Origin: Cinclus cinclus
Lineage: Eukaryota > Chordata > Aves > Passeriformes > Cinclidae
DNA length: 64,000 nucleotides
Reading direction: 5' to 3'
Assembly (NCBI RefSeq): GCF_963662255.1
Contig: NC_085072.1
Span: 5,233,001 to 5,297,000 of the forward strand
A model generated the notes under the pieces. The model did not search any database, was not told where the DNA came from, and was given only the letters and a program-made list of their open reading frames with translations. Shown here piece by piece: positions 11,401 through 21,314 of this stretch. Position numbers and translations under genes: made by a program. Each line of letters starts with the position of its first letter. Position 1 is the first letter of the stretch.

Positions 11401-14400
11401 CTCATGTCCCTCACAACCTCCTGCCATGCAAGGGGCAAATAATGCTGCCTAACAGGGACAAGCCCCTCCTGAATTTAAGGCAGTTGTCCTGTCTCATGGT
11501 CCAGCCCTGGAACTGCAGTTCAGGGGCTTCCTGGCAGCTCCAGGATCAGACCCAGCCCAGGGTCTCAGTCCCAACAGCCCCTCAGGGCCATGCATGGCTC
11601 TGCTCACTCACCACAGAGGTTGTTCACACAGACTGTGCCCATGGGACATGTTGTACATGAGGGTCCTTCCACGTAGGGCTTTTTGCCTTTCATGTTACCC
11701 CTGGAAGCAGAAAATTCCAAGATAAAAATGTGAGGAAAGGGGAAACACCCATCCCAGAGAGGGGGCTGATTCAGCTGGGATATCCCAGCCAGGGCAAAAC
11801 TTGGGATTAATGTAGAAAACAGGTCTTGGTCTTCTGCCATGGCCTGTCAGGGCCATTTACTCACCAGCCTGACCCCAAGGCAGCTAAAGCCAGGGCAGAG
11901 AACTCCATGGAGCACATCCCTCACCCCCTCAGAAGAGAGCAGGGCATGGGCATTGGGACAGGGAATTCTGTCTCACTTCTGCTCCAAACCCTCAGGAAGG
12001 TCTGCAGCCACTTGGTGCTCTCAGCAGCTCCAAGCAATTGGTGCCAAGGCTGGTCCCAGGGCTGGGAAGGGGTACCCAGTTCTCCTCCCACCTCCAACCC
12101 TTCCTGCTGCTGCAAAAGGGCTTCTCCACCCCAGGAGATGGCTGCTGCCAGCAGGGAAGAACAAAGCCCAGGGCAGGGAGCTGTTTGTACCCTCAGCTAC
12201 GGCCACCTCAGCCTTGAGCAGCTCTTGGGGAAGAAGGTCCCTCCCTGGGTGTCTGAACCAGGAGCTGAACCAGCACTCAGCAGTCACAATCATGGGCCAA
12301 CCCTTCCTTACTCTGGGGCCAACCCAAGATAACAGAAGCATTATTTGGAACTTCTATTTCTGACCAAGGACAAACCCTGCTGTGACATAAGGGCTGAAGC
12401 CAGAGCATTTCCCCACAGAAACCCCACTGAGATGCACCAATCCATGCAGGGCCTGGCACTTACGGGGGATAATAGTTGCAAACAAGCAGGTGCATGTTCT
12501 CTGTTTCAATTCCATCGATCTTCTCACAAAAATGTGCCCCACAGCCGATCTGATGTGTGTTTGACCAGACCACCTAAGGCAAAGACCAGGGTTGAGGTGA
12601 GAGGACTGGGTGAAGGCAACCTGTCCCCTGGCCTTAAAGGCTGCTCCAAAGACCTCCTCATTCCACAGAGTATGCCCCAGATCCCACATCCCCACACTGC
12701 TTTGGCATTCAGGATCCATCACCATCTCTGCTCCTACCCAAGCTGTGAAGAAACACTCAGACTTTGTCTCTCTATCTGAGAAAATCTGGCATCCGGGTCT
12801 GCTGAGCAGCCTCCCCTCTACCCCAGCAGCAGGTACCTGGGTGTAGTGGCCACACATCTGCCCAGGGACACACGTGGATGTTGTCAAGTTGTAGAATTTC
12901 TCCTCCCCATTCCAGTCTTCCACGGCGAATTCTAGTTCCAGGGTTGGAGCCATAGCAAAGAGGTTTTCTCCCCGTCGGCCCCTCTCCTTGTTGTGGTCCC
13001 AGATGCATTTCTCTGCATAGGATTGAGCAAGGGCCTCCAGCTCCATGTCCCAGGTCTGAAAGGAGCTTGGTATCAGCACATAGAGAGGGACACTGGGCTC
13101 TCCAACAGGAACAAGGCACTTACCAAGGACCCCTGCACTCTCTGGCCACAGCTTGCCCATCCATGAGGAAAATTCCAACCCCTACCCAACACAGTCCTCA
13201 GGAGAGGGGAGCTCTGTGGTCAGTCCCAGCACAAGCCTTGGCTTATGGGTCAAACAGGAGAAGGGCAGGGCACCTGCCAGCTCTCACAACATCTCCTAAA
13301 CTCACCTAACACCATCACGGAGCATCCTCAACTCAGCATGGAGAAACTGTGAAGAGGAAGGAAAGATTCCAGGAAGGAAGGATTCCAGGAAGGATTCCAG
13401 GAAGGATTCCAGGAAGGAAGGAAGGATTCCAGGAAGGATTCCAGGAAGGAAGGAAGGAAGGATTCCAGGAAGGAAGGATTCCAGGAAGGAAGGAAGGAAG
13501 GATTCCAGGAAGGAAGGATTCCAGGAAGGAAGGAAGGAAGGATTCCAGGAAGGATTCCAGGAAGGAAGGAAGGAAGGAAGGAAGGAAGGAAGGAAGGATT
13601 CCAGGAATGAAGGAAGGATTCCAGGAAGGAAGGAAGGAAGGAAGGCAGGCCTGGGGCCATCCCTCTTCACCCAGGATGGGGATAGGAGGGGAATGGGACA
13701 CATCTCTCCTGGCAGCTGTACAAAGCCTGGGAGCACACACTCCTGGCAAACATCTCAGGAGCCCCTCAGGAGCAGCAGTGGCCCCACCACCAGCCAAGCC
13801 CCCACCCACAGGAGAACAACGAGGAGAAGGAAGAGGAGGAGGAGGAAGAGAAGGTGGACAGCTTTTCTTGCAGGCATGTATATGGGGAATCCTACACTGC
13901 AGCTGTTTGGACCATCCTTGATGGAGAGAATAGCTTGGCTGCTGGAAGGCAGCCCTGCAAACAGGGGGTCATGAGGGGGGGGCTTCTGGACAGAGCCAGG
14001 GCTGGATCCAAAAGGTGCCAGACAGGAGGGCATGTCACCGTTGGGGTGTTGAGAGGATGAGGACAGCCTGAAGGCACTGGGGGGAGGAAACACCTGCATG
14101 GCACACAGTGTTGGTTCACCTCCCACCATGGCCCCAAGCCATGATGACAGAGATGGCTGGAGACCCAATTTGGGGAGCACACACCCCTCTCCCTCTGGCA
14201 CGGGTTCCATAAATGGGGGACTCACAGCTGCAGATTTGCCTCATTAGTAAAGTGGCTTTAGGCTACAGATTCCCCCCCTTCAACTAAATATTTCCAAAGC
14301 AGCCAGCCCCACATCCCAAAAGGAAGCACAGCATGACCTCAGCCAGGCACAGTGCCACAGCAGCAGGTGAACCCAGAGGGAAAGACAGCCCAAGCAAAGG

Positions 14401-15862
14401 TCCCAGGAGGGAGGTGAGGACGATGTTCTCATGGAAAACCTCTTCTGAGGAGTCGTCAGGGCTGCTGTGAGCTAAACATCTGCTGGGCTTCAAAATGAAA
14501 AAGTTTTCAGCTCCAGACTGTGAGCTGGTCCTGTGTGCAAGCAGGAGCAGAAGCTGCAGAGGGAGCATCTCAAAGCACAGGGGCTGCAATCAAAGATTCA
14601 GCCAGGAGCAACCCCACAGGTTTGGAATTGCACTGACTTAAGGACCCGGAGAGATCATTTCCCTCAGGTTTTCTCCAAGACTTTGGCTCCAAAGCCCTGA
14701 TACTCTGCGTTTGCTGTGCCTGGTGGGTTTGATGGGTCATGGTGCTGAGGGTTTTGGCTCTGTCCCCTTTGAGTCTGCAGTCACTGGTCAGGCCTTTTCT
14801 CCCTAAATTTAACTTTTGGCTTCTTCTAATTGTTAAGCATTTATGAGTCCACAAAGGCTTTTACTCATTCTGGGCAACTTCTGGGCCAGGCGGGGAGATG
14901 TCCTCCAATCACACCGTGACCCAAAGAGGAAGGGACTCCAGGTCTCCATGATAAACAATTATCCTTCCCTCTGTGACTCGCAAATAGGGAGGAAAAATCG
15001 CATGTGGTGCAAGAAAAAACTTGATAGCCAAGTTCTAATCAAATCAAGAGTCTGAACAAGGCAAAAAGCAGCACAAGCACCAACCTTGTTTTTTGGTCCT
15101 TCTACAGGTCCCACTGATGTGGGACCGGACTTGATTTCCCCAAGCAAAATAGGGTGTCCCACATCTCCAAGATGCCAAGTCATGGCAAGGAGTGTGATGA
15201 GCCCAAATAACTGAAAGACCTTGACTTACAAGTTGGCATTCCCTCCAATAGATAAAAGTACCTTCTCCTGCAAAAGCAAACACAGAGCACAGTGTGATGT
15301 CCCACACAGCAGGATTCCCCCACCAGCTCTTGGTAACAGCCATGGCAAAGTCTCCAGGTTGTGGCACCTGCTTGTGGCAGGGCCTGACCTGCCCTTCCTG
15401 CCATCACAGGGAGCTCCAGCACAGCAGAAACTCATGTGAGTGAGAGCTGCATCACCCTCATGAAGAGCATCTGGAGACTCACATCACACTTAGCAACTTC
15501 CAGAAAATTATAAAGACAACTCCAAAGGTAAAGGGAACTCTTCTCTTTAGAGGCAGTTTCGGGAACCCCTCCTAACTGACACCTGCTTGTAACCCTACAC
15601 AAGAACTGCTCTGCCTCCCCTAAGGAGCACCCTGATCCCTCCTTGCGTTAAGATCAAGCCTCGGACCACGCAAACACCCCAATATTCCTCTGTAATAAAA
15701 GCCACCTACCATCTTCATCATAGCCATGGCAGGAGGAGAGACCTGGGAGCGATATTTATTATGTTCATCCAAGATGATCTTCTTTTCTTCATCACTCAGG
15801 GACCAGCTCAGCTCCAGCATTGAGAGCACCAGGAGAACAGGAGGAAGACCTGAGCTCAGCAT
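8438..15862 (-). CDS. PI16: PI16: CAP-domain GPI-anchored protein with giant mucin-like stalk
   Basis: Six coding exons with matching phases: 15710-15862, 12837-13055, 12464-12573, 11612-11700, 8931-11231 and 8438-8577. They total 3012 nt and encode 1003 aa; human PI16 is about 463 aa. The order is signal peptide (MLSSGLPPVLLVLSM...), CAP domain with HNKYRSQV, WDHNKERGRRGENLFA, the CAP1 signature GHYTQVVW and the CAP2 signature LVCNYYPPGN, then a small Cys motif (CTTCPMGTVCVNNLC). A 763-residue Thr/Pro/Lys/Glu stalk follows, then a hydrophobic C terminus (ICLGLSPLLLPSAILVGLLL) typical of GPI attachment. CAP proteins are secreted or surface glycoproteins; in mammals PI16 marks fibroblasts and regulatory T cells. 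The CAP fold carries all family signatures and looks intact. The neighbours C6orf89 and RAB44 match mammalian 6p21 order. The start codon follows a TATA-like TTTAAAT by about 50 bp. Confidence 0.92.
8931..11231 (-). repeat. PI16: PI16 exon 5: coding VNTR and Thr-rich stalk
   Basis: One 2301-bp exon. On the minus strand it starts with a short linker, then about 1.1 kb (roughly 10084-11180) of 18-bp and 24-bp units encoding AKPEPT and ATAKPEPT, with some TDKPEPT variants. A degenerate Thr/Pro/Lys region (TTTTATKTTSTPPKPTTTTT type) follows, then a more ordinary Ser/Pro/Glu segment. Every unit carries Thr, Pro, Lys and Glu, so the protein would be an extended, heavily O-glycosylatable rod with alternating charge. 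Unit order is irregular, which suggests ongoing slippage or unequal crossover. The opposite strand is also open because the repeat contains no stop in most frames. Confidence 0.92.
13349..13648. repeat. GGAAGGATTCCA minisatellite in PI16 intron 1
   Basis: About 300 bp of ggaag and ggattccagg modules. It contains 13-14 copies of the palindrome TTCCAGGAA, which fits the STAT consensus TTCNNNGAA (TTCCNGGAA), separated by GGAAGG runs. It lies inside the 2.65-kb first intron of PI16. The 21.6-kb duplicate lacks it. Long Pro/Phe/Leu/Ser open frames across it are products of the repeat, not genes. Confidence 0.93.
14738..15200. repeat. Diverged duplication block 4, PI16-side copy
   Basis: Sequence from gtgctgagggttttggctctgt through the gggaccggacttgatttcccc region is recognisably related to about 21610-22100, with many substitutions and small indels. 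It lies in PI16 intron 1. Its divergence contrasts with the near-identity of block 1. Confidence 0.75.
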
Positions 15863-15904
15863 CGTGCAGGCAGCTTCTGCTCTCAGCAGCCCACGGCTCT
15901 GGCA

Positions 15905-15920
15905 GTCAGATTTAAAGCAC
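15905..15920 (-). promoter_or_regulatory. PI16: TATA-like element of PI16
   Basis: On the minus strand the sequence reads GGTGCTTTAAATCTGAC about 50 bp upstream of the PI16 ATG. It is a TATA-like box at a plausible distance for a start site near 15880 and a very short 5' UTR. No initiator was confirmed. Confidence 0.4.
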
Positions 15921-15949
15921 CTCCCAAAAGCCAGGAACACCCAACAGCT

Positions 15950-17989
15950 TGAAGATTGGGGAGGAAATGTATTTATTAGAGTTCTGGAGCCATGAAGAAC
16001 ACACCCATCTCACATATCGGCCTTGATGGAGAGGCAGCAGTGCCAACGAACACGCAGGGTCCTCTCCCCGGGACAGACCCTGTGCCTGAATCCTAATCCC
16101 TGGATTGGCATTCTTCATCCAAACCTCTGCTGCTCCAAACCTCAGCCATCCCCTGAGCCCTCAGTTACGGGTCCTCTCTTCTACCTCCTGTTCCATTTCT
16201 CCTAATTAACAATAATCCCACAGCAACTGACAAAGCCCTGTTTTCACACGGGTCTTCCCCCGGCCCTGGAATGCAGCTGCCTTAGAAACAAAGGCGGCAA
16301 GATGCAATTGCTGAGAGCAGTTTGCAGCACAGAACCTCCCCAGAGTCAGGCAGAGCCCACCTCGGCCAGCCCCGTGCCTGTGGTGGGGGACAGCATTTGG
16401 CAGCTGAGAACAGCCCCGGGCTCCCCCAGCCTGCTGGCAGTGGGGGGCAAGCAGAGGGTTGAAGCCTCTTCCCTGAACCGTCAGGAAAGGGGGGAGCAGG
16501 GGAGGAAGAAAGGGGGTACAGAGCTGAAATTGCTCCAAACAGGGGATCTGTGTCTGTGGCTGCCCCAGGGCTGGCTGGAGGCAGCAGACCGTGGGCTCTG
16601 CGGGACCGGGCTGTGCTCCCTCCCCGCAGACACCTGCAGGACTCAGCCCCCGCGCCGGGGCCGAGCCCCCCGGGCTGCTCCAGCCTCTGTTCCCCATCTG
16701 CGATTGTGCAAGAGCCCGGCCCGGCTCCAGGAGCCGCGCTGGGATCACACACAGCCTGTTGGAGAGGATCAGCGGGTGGGCAGCTCTGGAGAGCGGAGCC
16801 AAGGTAATCACACGCTGCCGGCTCTGCCTCCCCCTTCCCCTCCCCACTCCCCTGGCAATGCTTTGTGGGTTTTCCTCTGGTTTTGGACCACACGGATCAG
16901 CTCTTACCACAACAGCTCTCCTGCTGCCCCCCAGATCTCTTAGCTCTGTGTGTGACACTGTCCTTCACTACCTCTGGGGTCAGCCATTCCTCAACTGTCC
17001 AACAATTTCTGCAAGTGGGGTCTCATGCCAGCATCTCACCAGGTCTTCAACTCGGATGGTCAAACTAGAGATTCCCTTGCTAAGGCGTATCTATCTGTCT
17101 CTTGATGGAGTCACCTCAACACATTTGTTGTTGTACCTCTGGAGACCTGGAGAAACATCTAGAAAACAGCAACATGGGCTCCAGCTCCTGCCAGCCAGCT
17201 CACTGTGGCCTGGCTTACAAGGAACGAGGCAGTGCTGAGAATCACAGAGCCACAGAATGATTTGCGTTGGGAAGAACCTGAGAGCTCATCTTATTCCAAC
17301 CCCTCTGCCATGAGCAGGGACACCTTCCACTAGAGCAGTGCAGGTGCTGGTCTCTCCAAAAGTGATGTGGAGATACAGGGCCAAGCTTCCCATAGCCCCT
17401 GGCAACAAGGATGAAGGAAAGTGGGATACACAGAGCTTGTGGGGAAGAGCAAACAGTCCTGGAGGAGTCATCACCAGGGCATGTGAGTAAGAGCTGGTGC
17501 AGGGCCATTTCTCAACTCCCAACCTGCTCCGATGACTCCTGGAACCAGTGGCTGAAGCATCAAGATTAGCACTGTGAGGTCCAAGCCCCACCCTGGGGCT
17601 GAGACACTCGTGTCCAGCCGGCATTAGGTAAGTGTGTGTGGAATGCAGCTTCCCTTCTGCTCGCTCAAGGAACAGCCCGTCCCCACACCCCGGGGAGCAG
17701 CGGCCTCTGCACGGGGACAGGAGCCACACACCAACACCTGACAGGGTCTGCTCCAGCCTGGTGCTCCAGAGAGGCCCCGCTCTGGAGCACACAAGTGACC
17801 AAGTCTGGGCTTCTACGGACTCACGTCTCGAGGGGCTCCAGCGGGGTTGGCCGGTGTCTGACCAGGCTCCTGCACTGCTGTGGCAGTAACAGGATCTCTC
17901 TCTTCTCTCTACTTGCCTGGATTTATGAGCTCTGGAGGAGTTCATCGTCTTCCACACTATTCATTCATCCATTCTATTATTTAAAAATT
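15950..17989. other. PI16 upstream region; no gene recognised
   Basis: A minus-strand AATAAATAC (tttatt at about 15972) sits only about 100 bp upstream of the PI16 start, as if another minus-strand transcript ended there. 16300-16800 is GC-rich with open frames on both strands that match nothing I know. The remainder holds no recognisable exon apart from a short CR1 fragment. Confidence 0.4.
17235..17345 (-). mobile_element. CR1 LINE 3' fragment
   Basis: The + strand shows gaatcacagagccacagaat, then gatttgcgttgggaagaacc and a ctctgccatgagcagggaca block. This is the antisense of the 3' end of the avian CR1 family, so the element lies on the minus strand. Confidence 0.75.
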
Positions 17990-18005
17990 CTGGGACACCA
18001 AGTGT

Positions 18006-18535
18006 TGACTGAGAATCCCTCTGAGCTGGGCAGGGTGAGAGTGGGGTATTGTCCAAACCAGTACAGCGAGTGCCAAGTAGAGCTGAGGTGAGGGAGGCTA
18101 CAGTGAGACACCCCATCTGTGACTCATCCAATTGCGTCTGTCACCACAATGCCTCAATAGCTGCAGGAACAGCGTCATTGCTCCCAGTTTCACCTCAGCA
18201 GGTCACTAGGACTACCAGGCTCTCTTGGGAAGTCCCAGCCTACTGCAGCCTTCCCAAGGATCTGTGAAACTGGGAGATCAGGAAAAGGACCAGGGCTCAT
18301 TCACAGCTCTTCGGCCAAGGTATCAGAACCTTCCCTCCATGCCACTGTGGCCTCACATCTGAGTATCCCACCGTAACAGTGCAGAAGGTGTGAGCACCAC
18401 TCCCCTCTGGCAGCTGAAGACAGGAGCTACTCTGGAAGCTGTGCTGCAGACTGGGGCTAGGCACATTTGGCCAAAGTCGATTCCTTACCACCAGGAGAAC
18501 TGCCCTCCTGTTTTAGTTATGCAGATGATTGCCAA
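18006..18535. repeat. Duplication block B, left copy
   Basis: This stretch aligns along its whole length with 23735-24242: shared are gagctgggcag, ttgtccaaacca, tgtgactcat, caatagctgcaggaacag, gaaggtgtgagcacc, ggagctactctgg/ggagctgctctgg and actgccctcctgttttagtt. I estimate roughly three quarters identity. It ends within a few bases of the start of duplicate block 1 at 18543, so the 18.54-kb point looks like the joint of an old tandem duplication. Confidence 0.8.
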
Positions 18536-20725
18536 GGCATAGAATAGGCACCTTCTTTTAGCAAAAAGCAGTCAGGAAGCAGGATCAAGAAAGGTGAATC
18601 CTCCCCAAACCCTCACAGGACATTGTGGAATGAGAGCACTTTCAGCCCAAACACTGAGGGAATACTTGGAAGCTGGGTGGACCTGGCAGCAGCATGGCCC
18701 CAAATGCAAATACCCAGCAGGGTCTGTGTGCTCACCCCAACCTTGCTGACCCAGTGCATTCACGGGACGTTCAGGAGCTGAAGCAAAGGAGCCTCCTCTC
18801 ACTGCAGCAGCAGCAGCAGCAGCAGCAAACACCTCCCTGTCCCTGCTGCAAACAGGCCAGGGATGGAGGGAACCAAGCAGGTGAGGCTCCTAAGGAAGCC
18901 AGGCCTCATAAACACCACAAATCCCAGCACTGAACCCAAGTCAGCCCAGCTGAAGGTTAATCCCTTCTCCTCCTCCCAGCACACAGGGCCGTGGGCCCGT
19001 AAGAACCTGGCAGAAGCTTTGCCAGGGTCACCGCAGTGGCAGAGTCCCCTTAATGCCAAGCCCAGAAATGGAGTGGAAATGCTGCAAAAGTCTCCCTTGA
19101 ATGTTTTGCGTCCTCCCCTGTGCACCACACCAAGCCCTGCCCTTGCCAAAAGGCCCAAATTCAGGATGGAGCCAAGCCCCCAAATGGCCGTGTGGGCAGG
19201 CTGAGCCCCGCTGTCCTGGGCAGCAGGGCAAGAGGAAAGCGGATTTCCTTCTGGGTTGGAGTTTTCTGCTGCAAGGAACTCTATAAATAGGTCCTTGCAC
19301 AACAGCAACAGCCTGTCTCCACAAGTCACAACCTTCAGGAAAACAAAACTCTTCTACAAAAAAGAGTTTTCACAAGGTTCATAGCCCCACACTAGGGATA
19401 AAACACCTAACTCCTGGAATTATGGTGGTGGCTGTCCATCAGCAGCACCCCTGTGCCTCCGTGGCTCTCAGCAGGGTGGGGGATGCAGCACTGCAAAAAA
19501 TCAAAAAATGAGGGTTTGCCCTGATGAGTGCCCTGATCTTGCTGCGGGGAGAAATGTTTTTCTGCTCTTTGTAGTGTCTGTAGGGAACTTCCAGGGAATG
19601 GTACACTGTTCTTCACGCAGATGCAAACCCAGAGGAGCTCCTGAAATGCTCTTGCAGCTCCGAGCCCTCTCCCCTGACACGGGTGAGGAGCAGCCTCTGG
19701 GGCTGTATTTTCATCATGTGTCCATAAGGCAGGGATGGATTTCTGCCCCGAAGGCAGCTCGGCAGCAGGAGCTCAGCCTGCTCCCAGAGCGTGCAGCAGC
19801 TTTAAAAAGAAGGAGGCTCTTTCTAACCTGATTCTTAACTACACCTGAAGCTGGCGATTAAATAAAGCTCAGAAGTGCGGGCAGGGTGTGCGGGGCGAGT
19901 TGAGCTGCCCAGTTCTCAGCGGTGCCTCTCCCAGTGCCATCTGCTGGTCACTGCCTGGCTGGGCTGGGCTGGCCGGTGACCTCAGAGCACCCCGCAGGAC
20001 AGCGGGGTTCCTGCAGGACAGCTGGTGCTGCAGGGCAGCAGAGCCACCAGTGACCCGTAACAGCATCTCTTGCACCTCTATAGCTCAGATTGTACCAACA
20101 CACCTGGGGACTCGTTCTCCTTGAGTGCGCACACACACACACACACACACAAAGTTACACATAAAGCAGGATCTGTATCTAAATTCAAATACACTGAAAT
20201 GATGCAATGGATGAAGCCATGCAGGGAAAAGTTACATGAAGGAGCTGATGGCCTCTGTCAGCTCTGAAGGTTTCTCTTCTGTGCGTGCACACGGGTGCAG
20301 GCACACGCGTAAAAGAAATCTGTGGCATTGGAGTAACTGAGGAATGGGCCATGTGCCAGAGAGCAAGAGAGAGGGAGGGGGAGAGAGGGAGGGGGCAAGT
20401 GCTGCAGAGTGTGAGGAGGAGAGGGGGGAACACCTGGGTAGTACTGGCCAGAGCTGCACCAGAACCAGGAGGAAACAGAGATCCTCCAAACAGCCACTCT
20501 ATTTGGACAAGATGGGAAAGAGATAAAACTTGTCCACAACTGAAAGAAACATACTGGGAGGGAAAAGAGCATTTCTGCTGGAAACTCATCCTGACAATCA
20601 CCAAAGCCAACCACCATGTCTCACTGTCCCCAGGTCACCCTTTGGTCCCTGTCATGCTGTGGCAGGGCCTGCCAGCCATATGGGACTGTGGGTGCATGAG
20701 AGAGCTCAACACTTCCCGTTTGGAA

Positions 20726-20804
20726 ATCCATCCATCCATCCATCCATCCATCCATCCATCCATCCATCCATCCATCCATCCATCCATCCATCCATCCATC
20801 CATC
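20726..20804. repeat. (CATC)n microsatellite at deletion joint
   Basis: About 79 bp of perfect tetranucleotide CATC repeat. It replaces about 4.57 kb of source sequence (8153-12724) in the duplicate and so marks the deletion joint. Confidence 0.95.
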
Positions 20805-21107
20805 TACTACTACCATCTCTTCTCCTCCTTGCTCCCATCCAAGCTGTGAAGAAACACTCAGACATTGTCCTTCTACCCAAGACAAGCTGGCACTGTGCTC
20901 TGCCTAGCAGCCAAATAAAATGGCTGCAGAATTTGTCTCAAAAAAGGTCTTCTCCAAGAGGCTGTCCATAGCTGACACCATGCTCAGGTCCACCTTCATA
21001 ATTGTTAATTTCACCTGGTTCCCTGTCCTTTTGTAAAGATTTTGGGAGGAGCTGGGGCACTGGTACAGCTCCTGTCCCAACAGCCCCACCACCCCAGCAG
21101 GTGGTAC

Positions 21108-21314
21108 CTGGGCGTAGTGGCCACACATCTGCCCAGGGTCACATTTTGAGGTTTCAAAGTTGTAGAATTTCTTCTCCCCATTCCAGTCTTCAATGGCCAA
21201 TTTCACGTCCAGGACCAAAGTGGTAGCGAAGAGGCTCTTCCTGCCCCCGTTCTGGTCCCAGCTTCAATTCTTTGCATGGCTTTCAGCAGCAACTTGCAGC
21301 TCCATGTCCCAGGT
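21108..21314 (-). pseudogene. PI16 exon 2 relic (processed by decay, not retrotransposed)
   Basis: This is a minus-strand copy of the CAP exon 12837-13055, with the acceptor (TTTCAG) and donor (GTACC) still in place. It reads TWDMELQVAAESHAKN, then a stop (TGA at 21264-21266, where the intact gene has the Cys codon TGC). After that come DQN, a shortened loop that lacks ERGRRGEN, then LAIEDWNGEKKFYN and PGQMCGHYAQ. It is 207 bp against 219 bp, so the length change is in frame. No exon 1 or exons 3-6 were found nearby, so no CAP protein can be made. The intron that flanks it is nearly identical to that of the live gene. Confidence 0.88.

Noticed and set aside
13302..13921. FLPSFLESFLPS- and GRKEGFQEG-type open frames
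   Set aside because: Pure translation of the GGAAGGATTCCA repeat.
16206..16958. 250-aa minus-strand frame upstream of PI16
   Set aside because: GC-rich, low-complexity, no recognisable motif and frames open on both strands; left as unexplained region.
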